From an uncultured Lachnospiraceae bacterium (GTDB taxonomy: Bacteria > Bacillota > Clostridia > Lachnospirales > Lachnospiraceae), in contig CACYTU010000003.1 in the NCBI GenBank assembly GCA_902777355.1, forward strand, positions 54,291-118,290: a stretch of 64,000 nucleotides of DNA. Direction: 5' to 3'. Of the stretch, positions 1 to 8,111 are shown in pieces; the first letter of the stretch is position 1, and every line of letters begins with the position of its first letter. The notes under the pieces are model-generated. The model did not search any database and was not told the DNA's origin. It worked only from the letters and a program-made list of their open reading frames with translations. Made by a program: the position numbers and the translations under genes.

Positions 1-1
1 T

Positions 2-2350
2 CAGACTACTAAAAAACCCAATACAAACGCTGCAGACAAGAAAACTACCCGGACCACCGAAAAGAAAACCACTCAGACCACTAAAAAACCCAATACAAAC
101 TCTGCAGACAAGAAAACTACTCAGACTACTGAAAAGAAAACCACTCAGACTACTGAAAAGAAAACCACTCAGACTACTAAAAAACCCAGTACAAACTCTG
201 CAGACAAGAAAACCACTCAGACCACCGAAAAGAAAACCACTCAGACCACTAAAAAACCCAATACAAACGCTGCAGACAAGAAAACCACTCAGACTACTAC
301 AAAAAAAGCCAATACAAATACTGCAGACAAGAAAACAACCCAAACTACTGAAAAGAAAACTACTCAGACCACTGAAAAGAAAGTCGAAGTAAAGGAAAAC
401 ATTCCGGCTGCGATTGAAAAGGCAAAAAACACTGCCCTGGACGCACTTTCGGCCCGCCTGTCCAGGACCCGGGAATGCGTGTATGTATACAAGGATTACA
501 GCCTGACACATAACCATTTTACACAGAGGTCAAAGATCTACGGCTCAGATGATGATCTTGTAAAAGACATGGATGAGAACTACACCAAGAAGCCTTATTC
601 CGGGACAAGCTGCATCCGGTGCGAGCAGACTTCCCGCAAAAAGGACTGGGGCGGCTGGATGTTCCTGAACGGCTATCTCAAGGAATGGGACAGAAAGCCG
701 AAGCCCAACGACGGTAATAAGGGAGGGGCAGGCCTTAATCTCACCGGCGCGAACGCCCTGCGTTTTTATGCCAGAGGGAAAAAGGGCGGCGAGGTCGTAG
801 AGTTTTTCACCTGTGGCTTCGGCTATGACAAAACGAATAAAAAGACAGTGGCCAATCCCGACAGCTCCATGAGAAAATCCACCGGGCAAGTCACGCTGAC
901 CAGGGACTGGAAGGAATACATCATTCCGCTCAAGGGAGCGAACCTGAACTATGTCGTCTGTGGCTTCGGCTATGAGGTGGACGGCAAGACAAACGGCAAA
1001 AAGGATGTTGTGTTCTACCTGGACGAAATCCGTTTCACCGGCAAGATCCGCAGCGCACAGACAGCTCCTGTGCTTCTTCGCTCCAGTGATGAGGAAGACA
1101 TAAAGGTCAAAAATGCGGCATTTACGGAGGACAATGCCCTTGTGGCAATGGCATTTCTGTCAGCAGGAAAAAAGAATGAGGCGAAACAGATCCTAGACGC
1201 CTTTGTGTACGCTGTTCAGAACGACCGTGCTTATGACTCCTCCGACCCGAAAGATGGTCCGAGGCGTGCCCGAAATGCCTATGCAGTCGGCGACATCAGC
1301 GCTTTCCCCGGATGGAACAGCGGAACGCGCATGTCAGGCTGGTATGATAAAGACAGCGGGATGTGGATTGAGGACCAGCATGAGGTCGGCAGCAGCTCGG
1401 GCACCAACTCATACGTTGCTCTGGCATTACTGCAGTATTACACTACCTACGGCGATGAAACTTACCTTAAGACCGCTCGTTCCCTGATGGACTGGATCCT
1501 GAAAAAGTGCTACGATAATTCTCTCGGCTTCACCGAAGGCTTTGACGGCTGGAAGGAAAGCGACTCGCTCGGCGTCTACCCCCTTACAAAAAGAACTACG
1601 AAAGACAACCTCATAGCTTATGCCGCCTTTTCGCGGCTGTATGATGTAACGGCGGACGAAAAATATCTCGAGGCTTCACAGAGTGCCGTCCGTTTCGTTG
1701 AAAACATGTACAATGAATGGAAGGGACGGTTCGTAGTGGAAACTCTGGAAGACGGCTTCACGCCCGACCCCACAAGCATTGTTCTCCTTGACGTCCAATC
1801 CCTCAGCGGACTGGCGATGTGGGATTCCTTCGCACCCTATTATAAGACACTTAGTACGATCGAAGACCTGAAAGTCAGAAAAGGCGGTTACGCCTATAAC
1901 CGTAATAACAAAAAAGGAGGCTGGTGGTCTGAAGGCACCGCTTTCACGGCTCTTATGTACCGGGTACTTGGAAAACAGAATAAATACGAAGAAGCCATGA
2001 ACGCTCTTGTCAAGATTCAGGCGCCGAACGGTCTTTTCCCTGCTGCTACTATTGATAAATATTACACGGGCATAACATTGTATGACGGCTCCTCCCTGAG
2101 ATTTACCAAAGACACACACATTGCTCCTTCCGCATGGTTTATCATGGCTGCAAACGGCTACAACCCTTTTGCCCCTCATGGGACGAAAAATCTCAAAAAG
2201 GCAAAAGAGGCGCCTCCTGTAGTGACTCCTGCTGAGGAACTTGTTGAGGAAACACTTGAGGATCCTTTCGAGGAAAGTGTTGACGAACCTGTAGAAGAAT
2301 CTGATGAGGAATCTGATGATGCCTGGATTGATGACGGCTTTACCTGGTAA
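2..2350 (+). CDS. Partial surface/secreted glycan-active protein (Thr/Lys repeat linker, CBM-like and alpha-toroid domains)
   Basis: The 5' end lies outside the window: the frame is open from base 2, so the GTG near 479 is not a start. Visible residues 1-125 are a low-complexity linker of repeats such as KKTTQTTKKPNTNAADKK and TTEKK, typical of wall-spanning or cell-surface spacers. Residues about 160-350 look like a jelly-roll carbohydrate-binding module (LNLTGANALRFYARGKKGG, VVFYLDEIRFTG). Residues about 355-730 are rich in repeated helix pairs with conserved aromatic and acidic residues (GMWIEDQHEVGSSSGTNSY, GWWSEGTAFTALMY), suggesting an (alpha/alpha)6 toroid as in several glycoside hydrolases. 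The last 45 residues are a very acidic tail. A glycan-degrading or glycan-binding role is inference; no catalytic residue can be assigned. A bidirectional terminator follows. Confidence 0.7.
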   Translation, partial: QTTKKPNTNAADKKTTRTTEKKTTQTTKKPNTNSADKKTTQTTEKKTTQTTEKKTTQTTKKPSTNSADKKTTQTTEKKTTQTTKKPNTNAADKKTTQTTTKKANTNTADKKTTQTTEKKTTQTTEKKVEVKENIPAAIEKAKNTALDALSARLSRTRECVYVYKDYSLTHNHFTQRSKIYGSDDDLVKDMDENYTKKPYSGTSCIRCEQTSRKKDWGGWMFLNGYLKEWDRKPKPNDGNKGGAGLNLTGANALRFYARGKKGGEVVEFFTCGFGYDKTNKKTVANPDSSMRKSTGQVTLTRDWKEYIIPLKGANLNYVVCGFGYEVDGKTNGKKDVVFYLDEIRFTGKIRSAQTAPVLLRSSDEEDIKVKNAAFTEDNALVAMAFLSAGKKNEAKQILDAFVYAVQNDRAYDSSDPKDGPRRARNAYAVGDISAFPGWNSGTRMSGWYDKDSGMWIEDQHEVGSSSGTNSYVALALLQYYTTYGDETYLKTARSLMDWILKKCYDNSLGFTEGFDGWKESDSLGVYPLTKRTTKDNLIAYAAFSRLYDVTADEKYLEASQSAVRFVENMYNEWKGRFVVETLEDGFTPDPTSIVLLDVQSLSGLAMWDSFAPYYKTLSTIEDLKVRKGGYAYNRNNKKGGWWSEGTAFTALMYRVLGKQNKYEEAMNALVKIQAPNGLFPAATIDKYYTGITLYDGSSLRFTKDTHIAPSAWFIMAANGYNPFAPHGTKNLKKAKEAPPVVTPAEELVEETLEDPFEESVDEPVEESDEESDDAWIDDGFTW

Positions 2351-2394
2351 CAAAGATCAAACCGTAAAACGGACCTTGCCATGAAAAACAGGGT

Positions 2395-2478
2395 AGAGGC
2401 GGCCTTGCCGCCCTCTCCCCCCGACCGGCCCGCGTCCGCCGCAGGGCGGAAAATACATTACGCATGCCGTGTCATAAG
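2395..2478 (+). repeat. Interspersed palindromic element, copy A
   Basis: Best-preserved copy of a GC-rich element seen about eight times between genes in this window. Module 1 is a short palindrome (AGAGGCGGCC ... GGCGGCCCTCT-like). A GACCGGCCCG linker follows, then module 2, a small hairpin of CCGCC/GGCGG followed by an A/T-rich stretch with TACATTACGC and GCCGTGTCATAA. Copy C, in the other orientation, shares almost all of this sequence. Confidence 0.75.
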
Positions 2479-2535
2479 AAAACCGGCGTATTCTCTCGAC
2501 TGGATCTGAAGTCACGAGAATACGCCGGTATTTTT
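2478..2535. terminator. Bidirectional intrinsic terminator
   Basis: ACCGGCGTATTCTC (2482-2495) pairs perfectly with GAGAATACGCCGGT (2516-2529). It has T residues on the plus-strand 3' side and AAAA on the other side. It sits between a plus-strand gene ending at 2350 and a minus-strand gene ending at 2568, so it can serve both. Confidence 0.85.
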
Positions 2536-2567
2536 CGCGTATATTTTTATAAAAGATTACTTATCGA

Positions 2568-3212
2568 TCACTTATCGATCTCCCGGTAGTCTTCCGCATC
2601 GATAATGTCCGGACTGGAAGTATCATGGCGGGCCGGACCGGAGCCCGATGCCCGTTTTCTGTTCTTGCCCGGGGTTTTGTTGTCGTAGTGCACATACTCA
2701 TCGACACGCCTGTTGATCCAGAGATCAGAGATTCCGTTGAAGAGCAAGAACACTCCTCCCAGTCTCACCATGCTGGAAACGATTCCGAAAGCGTGGTTGA
2801 CCAGAAGCATACCCATGAAAATCGTCACAATAGCAGCCAGAAGAGAGACCCACCATTTCCTGTAATGGGCTCTTGACAGGCTGAATGTCTCCAGAAGGTT
2901 CACAATGCCGCTGATGACAACCAGATAACCCAGAGCTGTGGGAATGATAGAAGCGAAATCCTGCGGATTGAGAAAAATCCAGGCTCCGACACCTGTCACG
3001 ATAACAGCTGTGATCAGATTGATTCCGTGGGAAGCATAGCTGCTCCTTTTTCTAAAATGCGCAATCAATGAGATGACGCCTCCAGCCATGACGACCAGTC
3101 CCACCACATAAGCAGCCATGCGGAGCGCATCCCCTGGCCACAGTAAAAGGAGTACTCCCAGAACAAGAGAGCCAAATGCATAGATTTTTCTGCTTCCGGA
3201 CAATTTGTTCAT
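2568..3212 (-). CDS. HdeD/DUF308 family membrane protein
   Basis: 214 residues. The first 170 form about six hydrophobic helices in short repeated pairs (for example YAFGSLVLGVLLLLWPGD, YVVGLVVMAGGVISLIAHF, NLITAVIVTGVGAWIFL), the pattern of the HdeD/DUF308 family of small integral membrane proteins. HdeD in enterobacteria is linked to acid tolerance; most Firmicutes members have no known role. A hydrophilic, Arg/Lys and Ser-rich tail of about 45 residues follows. The ATG is preceded by GAGGGAGG at good spacing. It is transcribed alone toward the shared terminator at 2478-2535. Confidence 0.8.
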   Translation of the reverse strand: MNKLSGSRKIYAFGSLVLGVLLLLWPGDALRMAAYVVGLVVMAGGVISLIAHFRKRSSYASHGINLITAVIVTGVGAWIFLNPQDFASIIPTALGYLVVISGIVNLLETFSLSRAHYRKWWVSLLAAIVTIFMGMLLVNHAFGIVSSMVRLGGVFLLFNGISDLWINRRVDEYVHYDNKTPGKNRKRASGSGPARHDTSSPDIIDAEDYREIDK

Positions 3213-3259
3213 AATAATACCTCCCTCTGATTAATGAAGTATACAATCTGCAGTTACCG

Positions 3260-3428
3260 GGTCACGCCCTGCAGGAACTATTCAGCTGCAGGCTCCGGGG
3301 TCACTCCCTGCAGGAACTATTCAGCTGCAGGCTCCGGGGTCATGCCCTGCAGGAACTATTCAGCTGCAGGCTCCGGGATCACGCCCTGCAGGAACTATTC
3401 AGCTGCAGGCTCCGGGGTCACGCCCTGA
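3260..3428. repeat. 39-bp tandem repeat duplicating the 3' end of engB
   Basis: Four near-identical 39-bp copies start at 3260, 3299, 3338 and 3377, with a fifth, diverged partial copy from 3416 inside the gene. The 3377 copy holds the last codons and TAG stop of engB (minus strand). The copies to its left repeat the coding tail GVTPEPAAE-stop followed by FLQG. The unit is 13 codons long. The short plus-strand frame across it is an artefact. Confidence 0.9.
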
Positions 3429-4084
3429 ACGGACTCTTCAGCCTCCACTGCCGGGGTACCGTCAGCCGGCCCCTGCGTCAGCAGTTGGTCCAGAACGGCA
3501 TAGATTTCCTCCCTGCCGGCTTTTGTCTGGCCTGACCAGGGGATGATCCGGATCTGACCTGCCTCCTTATCCGGCAGCACATGGCTCTCCTCGCGCAGAG
3601 TCCTGCGAAGGAGTGCCACCTGCTTCTGCAGCTGGCTGCGTTTGATCTTGTCGGACTTGGTCGCAATGATGACCGGGGTAATGCCGGCCTGGAGTATCCA
3701 GTCGTACATCATGACGTCCTGTCCGGTCGGCTCATGCCGGATATCGAGCAGAAGGAAAACCGCGCGGAGCTGGGCACTGGTGGAAAGATAGCGCTCGATC
3801 ATTTTGCCCCACTGTTCCTTGACCTTTACATTCGCTCTGGCATAGCCATATCCCGGCAGATCCACCAGGTGGAATTGTTCATTGATACGATAATAATTGA
3901 TCGTCTGTGTCTTACCGGGCTGTGAACTCACTCGAGCCAGAGCTTTCCGGTTCATCAGCCCATTGATCAGGGTCGATTTTCCGACGTTGCTCCTCCCCGC
4001 AAATGCAAATTCCGGCAGGGTACCTGCCGGAATTTTGCTGGTAACCCCGCAGACAAGCGATAGTTCGACTGATTTGATTACCAT
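3395..4084 (-). CDS. engB: Ribosome-biogenesis GTPase EngB/YsxC
   Basis: TRAFAC-class GTPase needed for large ribosomal subunit assembly. G1 is GRSNVGKS, G3 is DLPGYG, G4 is TKSDK, with the family motif QPGKTQTINYY between G1 and G3. The start chosen is the ATG at 4084 (MVIKSVELSLV), preceded by AGGTGA at normal spacing; an upstream in-frame ATG would add nine residues. The C-terminus extends past the usual end with an acidic, low-complexity tail (EAEESVQGVTPEPAAE) that is part of the 39-bp repeat array. Many Firmicutes have lon between clpX and this gene; here the two are separated only by the clpX-derived 29-bp repeats. Confidence 0.95.
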   Translation of the reverse strand: MVIKSVELSLVCGVTSKIPAGTLPEFAFAGRSNVGKSTLINGLMNRKALARVSSQPGKTQTINYYRINEQFHLVDLPGYGYARANVKVKEQWGKMIERYLSTSAQLRAVFLLLDIRHEPTGQDVMMYDWILQAGITPVIIATKSDKIKRSQLQKQVALLRRTLREESHVLPDKEAGQIRIIPWSGQTKAGREEIYAVLDQLLTQGPADGTPAVEAEESVQGVTPEPAAE

Positions 4085-4103
4085 TATAGTTTCACCTGTT
4101 CTT

Positions 4104-4277
4104 TCAGGCAATTGGCTGCCTGCATTTTTCGGTCAGACATTTGACTGTCTGCGCTTTTCGTTCAGACATTTGTCAGCCTGCGCTTTTCGTTCAGGCAATT
4201 GACTGCCTGCGCTTTTCGTTCAGACATTTGACTGCCTGCGTTTTTCGTTCAGACATTTGACTGCCTGCGTTTTTTCC
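4104..4277. repeat. 29-bp tandem repeat (6 copies) phased on the clpX stop codon
   Basis: Six 29-bp copies start at 4104, 4133, 4162, 4191, 4220 and 4249. Every copy begins with TCA, the complement of TGA. The copy at 4249 is the real end of clpX (RRQSNV-stop, read on the minus strand). The other five fill the whole clpX-engB gap up to the engB ribosome-binding site. 29 is not a multiple of 3, so the copies are not a protein repeat. Confidence 0.95.
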
Positions 4278-5604
4278 GCTGGCCACTCCCCGCCGGCTTT
4301 GATACGCGCGGCTTTTTCACTTTTTCGGGGAGCGGAGGCTTTTCACCATGCACGATCTTCGGGGGTGCAGCGCCCTCCACAGAATCCTTTGTAATGGTAC
4401 AGGACACAATAGTATCATCAGAAGGAATCTCGTACATAACGTCCATCATGGTCTTCTCCATGATCGAGCGCAGGCCTCTGGCACCTGTCCCGCGGTCCAC
4501 GGCAAGATCAGCGATGGCCTCCACGGCATCGTCCTCGTACTCGAGATTGACGCGGTCGTAGGAAAACAGCTTCCTGTACTGTTTGAGGATCGCGTTCTTG
4601 GGCTCCTTGAGGATTCTGATCAAGGCCTCTTTGTCAAGTTCGTCCAGCGTGACCACCACAGGCACACGGCCGATAAACTCAGGAATAAGACCGAATTTGA
4701 TCAGGTCCTCCGGAAGGACGCTCTTGATCACGCTGCCGACCTTCTTCTCTTCTTTACCCTGGATCTCTGCATGAAAGCCCATGGACCTCTTGTCCATGCG
4801 GTTGTTGATGATCTTGTCAAGCCCGGCAAACGCGCCGCCGCAGATAAAAAGGATATTGGTGGTATCGATCTGGATCAGTTCCTGCTGGGGGTGCTTGCGC
4901 CCGCCCTGGGGCGGCACTGAGGCCACTGTGCCCTCAATGATCTTGAGCAGAGCCTGCTGGACACCCTCGCCGGAGACATCTCTTGTGATCGAAACATTCT
5001 CTCCCTTTTTGGAAATCTTATCTATCTCGTCGACATAGATAATTCCCACCTGAGCCCGCTCGATATTGTAATCTGCCGCCTGGATCAGCTTCAGAAGAAT
5101 ATTTTCCACGTCCTCGCCGACATAACCTGCCTCAGTCAGTGTCGTCGCGTCAGCGATGGCAAAAGGCACGTTGATGATCTTTGCGAGTGTCTGCGCGAGA
5201 TATGTCTTTCCGGATCCGGTCGGTCCCAGCATCAGAATATTACTCTTCTGCAGTTCTACGCCGTCGTCCTTGTCAAATTCCTCTCTGGCGCGCACGACAC
5301 GCTTGTAATGATTGTACACCGAGACAGAAAGAACCTTTTTGGCCTCCTCCTGGCCGATGACATACTCATCCAGAAAGCGCTTGATCTGCGCGGGCTTTAG
5401 AAGCTTGATTCCATCTGTATCCAGGGTCGAGAGCGACATGTTCTCGTCCCGCTCTGACTCCTCCAGAATATCCATGCAGATCGTCACACATTCATCACAG
5501 ATGTAGACCCCTTCCGGCCCGGAGATCAGTCTGTTGACCATATTCTCCGTCCGGGTGCAGAACGAGCATCTGCGCATGGGATACATTCTCTTATTGTCTG
5601 CCAT
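4249..5604 (-). CDS. clpX: ATP-dependent Clp protease ATP-binding subunit ClpX
   Basis: AAA+ unfoldase that feeds substrates to ClpP. The N-terminal zinc-binding domain has CSFC and CDEC. Walker A is GPTGSGKT and Walker B is IIYVDEIDK. The pore loop GYVGEDVE and sensor-2 region GARGLRS are intact. The 451-residue length slightly exceeds the usual 415-430 because of a basic C-terminal extension ending in KKRRQSNV. It lies just downstream of clpP (24 bp), so both are probably on one transcript. The end of the gene is amplified into the 29-bp array. Confidence 0.98.
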   Translation of the reverse strand: MADNKRMYPMRRCSFCTRTENMVNRLISGPEGVYICDECVTICMDILEESERDENMSLSTLDTDGIKLLKPAQIKRFLDEYVIGQEEAKKVLSVSVYNHYKRVVRAREEFDKDDGVELQKSNILMLGPTGSGKTYLAQTLAKIINVPFAIADATTLTEAGYVGEDVENILLKLIQAADYNIERAQVGIIYVDEIDKISKKGENVSITRDVSGEGVQQALLKIIEGTVASVPPQGGRKHPQQELIQIDTTNILFICGGAFAGLDKIINNRMDKRSMGFHAEIQGKEEKKVGSVIKSVLPEDLIKFGLIPEFIGRVPVVVTLDELDKEALIRILKEPKNAILKQYRKLFSYDRVNLEYEDDAVEAIADLAVDRGTGARGLRSIMEKTMMDVMYEIPSDDTIVSCTITKDSVEGAAPPKIVHGEKPPLPEKVKKPRVSKPAGSGQRKKRRQSNV

Positions 5605-5627
5605 ACATTCCTCTCTGTGACGCGCTC

Positions 5628-6224
5628 TTACAGAATCTCTTTGCGCGACGTATAAATATGGTCAATCAGTCCGTACTCCAGGGCCTGCTCGGGTGTCATC
5701 CAGTTATCCCTGTCTGTATCCTGAACGATGCGCTCATAAGGCTGACCTGTATTCTGCGAGAGCAGGCGGTTCATGCGCTCTTTGACAAATGCCATGTGGG
5801 CTGCCTGGATCGCTATGTCGGATGCCTGTCCTTCTGTTCCTCCCAGAGGCTGGTGGATCAGAATCTCACTGTGGGGAAGAGAATATCTCTTGCCCTTCGT
5901 GCCGCCTGCCAGAAGAAAAGCGCCCATGCTGGCTGCCATGCCCACACAGATCGTTGAGACGTCGCACTTTACAAAATGCATTGTGTCATAGATAGCCATT
6001 CCGGCGGAAATAGAGCCGCCGGGGCTGTTGATATAAAACTGGATATCCTTGTCAGGGTCTTCTCCCTCCAGGAAAAGCATCTGCGCAACGATCAGTTCCG
6101 CCGATGCATCTGTGACCTGGTCGCCCAGAAAGATGATCCTCTCCTTCAGCAGACGTGAGAAAATGTCATAGGACCGTTCTCCCGTACCTGTCTGCTCTAT
6201 TACATAAGGGATAAAATTAGCCAT
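5628..6224 (-). CDS. clpP: ATP-dependent Clp protease proteolytic subunit ClpP
   Basis: Serine protease forming the tetradecameric ClpP barrel. Catalytic Ser lies in [11 protein letters not shown], His in [14 protein letters not shown], and Asp in the [17 protein letters not shown] region. The start chosen is the ATG at 6224 ([13 protein letters not shown]), which gives the standard 198 residues and has AGAGG upstream. An in-frame ATG at 6320 would add a 32-residue non-conserved leader and overlap the space after tig. Order tig-clpP-clpX is the classic Firmicutes arrangement. Confidence 0.97.
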   Translation of the reverse strand: MANFIPYVIEQTGTGERSYDIFSRLLKERIIFLGDQVTDASAELIVAQMLFLEGEDPDKDIQFYINSPGGSISAGMAIYDTMHFVKCDVSTICVGMAASMGAFLLAGGTKGKRYSLPHSEILIHQPLGGTEGQASDIAIQAAHMAFVKERMNRLLSQNTGQPYERIVQDTDRDNWMTPEQALEYGLIDHIYTSRKEIL

Positions 6225-6364
6225 TCTTTTCCTCTTTCCGCTATTATAAGGACTCTGCAGATCCGGCTGAGCATAGACAAAACCGGCCGCCGGAAAACCG
6301 CAAACACTTTTGTGCGCCACAGCCCCGGCGGCCTCTGCTCAATCCTTACTCATTACTGTCCCTG

Positions 6365-7672
6365 TTATTCCGCAGTCTCTTCCTTCTTTTCCACTTCGAC
6401 AGCATTCTCAGTGACGAAAGTGATAGCCTTCTGAACAGCGAGATCTTCCATCATGCGCTCTTTATCGGCGACGAAGTATTTGCGGATCGTGTCGGCATCC
6501 ATGTGATAGGCATCAGCCATTCTCTGGATCTCTGCCTCAAAGTCCTCATCCGTAGCCGTGATGTTCTCTTCTTTGGCAACCTGCTCCATGACCAGACGGT
6601 ACATGATGCGGCGCTCGGCATCTTCCTTCATCCTGTCAACCAGCTGTTCCCTGGTTGTCTGGGCATATTTCAGATAATCCTCAAACTTCATGCCCTGGGA
6701 TACGACCTGCTGCTCGAGCTCGCCTGCGATCTGCTCCTGCTGTGTGCGGAGCATGGGCTCGGGAATCTCTACATGCGCGTCAGCGATAACCTTCTCAACA
6801 GCCTGATTTTCCTTCACGGAAAGGGCTGCCTTCTCCTTGCGCTCAGTGATATTTTTGCGCACGTCCTCTCTGTACTCGGCAAGAGTAGAGAACTCAGATA
6901 CTTCATCCGCAAACTCATCATCCAGCTCGGGGAGGATCTTCTCGGTGATCTTCTTGACAGTGCACTTGAACACTGCGGGCTTGCCCTTCAGCTCTTCGGC
7001 CTGATAGTTCTCGGGGAATGTCACATTGACATCCATCTCCTCGCCGATCACAGCGCCGACCAGCTGCTCTTCAAATCCGGGGATAAAGGAACCGGAACCG
7101 ACAGTCAGGGGATAATCTGTGCCCTTTCCGCCCTCGAAGGCCTCTCCGTCACAGAATCCCTCGAAATCGAGGATGATCTCATCGCCGTCCTTGACGGGGC
7201 GGTCTGTCACTTCGTTCCTGGTCGCGTTCTTTTCCTGCTCCTTGCGGATCTCTTCATCGATTTCCTCATCGAAGACTTCAATTACCTGCTTGTCGACTTC
7301 GACGCCTTTGTACTTGCCAAGGCTCACGGGGGGCTTCACTGCGACTTCAGCTGTATAAATAAAAGGCTTTCCCGCCTCAATCTGTGTCACATTGATCTCG
7401 GGATTGGACACGATTTCCTCTCCGCTTTCCTTAGCGGCTTCCGGATAGGAACTGTTGATGAGATCATTGGCTGCATCCTCATAGAAAATAGCTTCGCCGT
7501 ACATCTTTTCCAGAACCTTCCTGGGGGTCTTGCCCTTGCGGAAACCGGGGACGTTCATTCTGCCCTTCTGGCGGTTATAAACCTTATTGATCGCTTTATC
7601 AAAATCCTCGGCACTCACTTCGATTGTGAGTCTGACCATACTTTTTTCAAGTTTCTCAACACTTACGCTCAT
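6365..7672 (-). CDS. tig: Trigger factor, ribosome-associated peptidyl-prolyl isomerase
   Basis: 435 residues in standard order: an N-terminal ribosome-binding domain (ribosome contact loop in GFRKGKTPRKV), a central FKBP-like PPIase domain (DGDEIILDFEGFCDGEAFEGGKG region split by family-typical spacing), and a C-terminal helical chaperone domain. The gene opens the tig-clpP-clpX-engB cluster. Its ATG is preceded by GGAGG, and a strong sigma-A-type promoter lies 44 bp upstream. The acidic C-terminus (EVEKKEETAE) is common in this family. Confidence 0.97.
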   Translation of the reverse strand: MSVSVEKLEKSMVRLTIEVSAEDFDKAINKVYNRQKGRMNVPGFRKGKTPRKVLEKMYGEAIFYEDAANDLINSSYPEAAKESGEEIVSNPEINVTQIEAGKPFIYTAEVAVKPPVSLGKYKGVEVDKQVIEVFDEEIDEEIRKEQEKNATRNEVTDRPVKDGDEIILDFEGFCDGEAFEGGKGTDYPLTVGSGSFIPGFEEQLVGAVIGEEMDVNVTFPENYQAEELKGKPAVFKCTVKKITEKILPELDDEFADEVSEFSTLAEYREDVRKNITERKEKAALSVKENQAVEKVIADAHVEIPEPMLRTQQEQIAGELEQQVVSQGMKFEDYLKYAQTTREQLVDRMKEDAERRIMYRLVMEQVAKEENITATDEDFEAEIQRMADAYHMDADTIRKYFVADKERMMEDLAVQKAITFVTENAVEVEKKEETAE

Positions 7673-7715
7673 TACTAAATAAACCTCCGTTTAAGTTTTA
7701 CACAAGTACATTGCA

Positions 7716-7744
7716 TTATAGCACAAGTGTCCTTTCATTTCCAA
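7716..7744 (-). promoter_or_regulatory. Sigma-A-type promoter of tig
   Basis: On the minus strand, TTGGAA (7744-7739) and TATAAT (7721-7716) are separated by 17 bp, 44 bp upstream of the tig start codon. The -10 box is perfect consensus and the -35 box matches four of six positions. Confidence 0.75.
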
Positions 7745-7834
7745 CATAAAATAGAAATATTATCTATCATTATCGTTCTCATTGTCTTTGCATAGATCAA
7801 AACGGCCCATTCCCGCCGGTTTTCCTCCGGTTTA

Positions 7835-7916
7835 CGTGTCCGCCGTAAGGCGGAATAACACATTATCCGAGCCGTGTTCTCAATAGGGCAGGGGCGGCCA
7901 TGCCGCCCCCTGCCCT
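7835..7916 (+). repeat. Interspersed palindromic element, copy B (modules swapped)
   Basis: Module 2 (GTCCGCCGTAAGGCGGAATA, then CACATTATCCGAGCCGTGTTC) comes first, and module 1 (a GGCAGGGGCGGCC / GGCGGCC palindrome) follows. In copy A the order is reversed, so the two modules can recombine or move separately. Confidence 0.65.
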
Positions 7917-7972
7917 CCCGCGGGACGCCGTTCGCCGTCAGGTGAAAGATACCTTACGGCGGCCCTGCGATG

Positions 7973-8003
7973 AAAAAAGACAGGGCGGAATCTTCCGCCC
8001 TGC
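7973..8003 (-). terminator. Intrinsic terminator of the hydrogenase gene
   Basis: On the minus strand the hairpin CAGGGCGGAA / TTCCGCCCTG is followed by six T residues, about 110 bp past the hydrogenase stop codon. Confidence 0.8.
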
Positions 8004-8111
8004 CAAAAAACCGTTATTAATGAAAGCCTGGACAAGAACCCGTCAGAGCGGAAATAACACCACTCCTGTCAGAATCCGACAGACGCAGATTTCATCTCTC
8101 TGCCGCCGGTT

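Larger units (their letters stand above)
7673..8111. other. Intergenic region tig-hydrogenase
   Basis: 439 bp without a credible gene. It holds the tig promoter (7716-7744), an A/T-rich stretch, interspersed palindromic element B (7835-7916) and the terminator of the hydrogenase gene (7973-8003). Confidence 0.7.

Noticed and set aside
479-2350. GTG at 479 as start of the first gene
   Set aside because: The same frame is open back to base 2 with coherent Thr/Lys repeats, so the gene begins outside the window.
3234-3428. Short plus-strand frame over the 39-bp repeats
   Set aside because: Its repeated peptide comes from the antisense of the engB-derived repeat; no ribosome-binding site.
4104-4277. 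29-bp repeats as a CRISPR array
   Set aside because: Copies are directly contiguous with no spacers and include the end of clpX.
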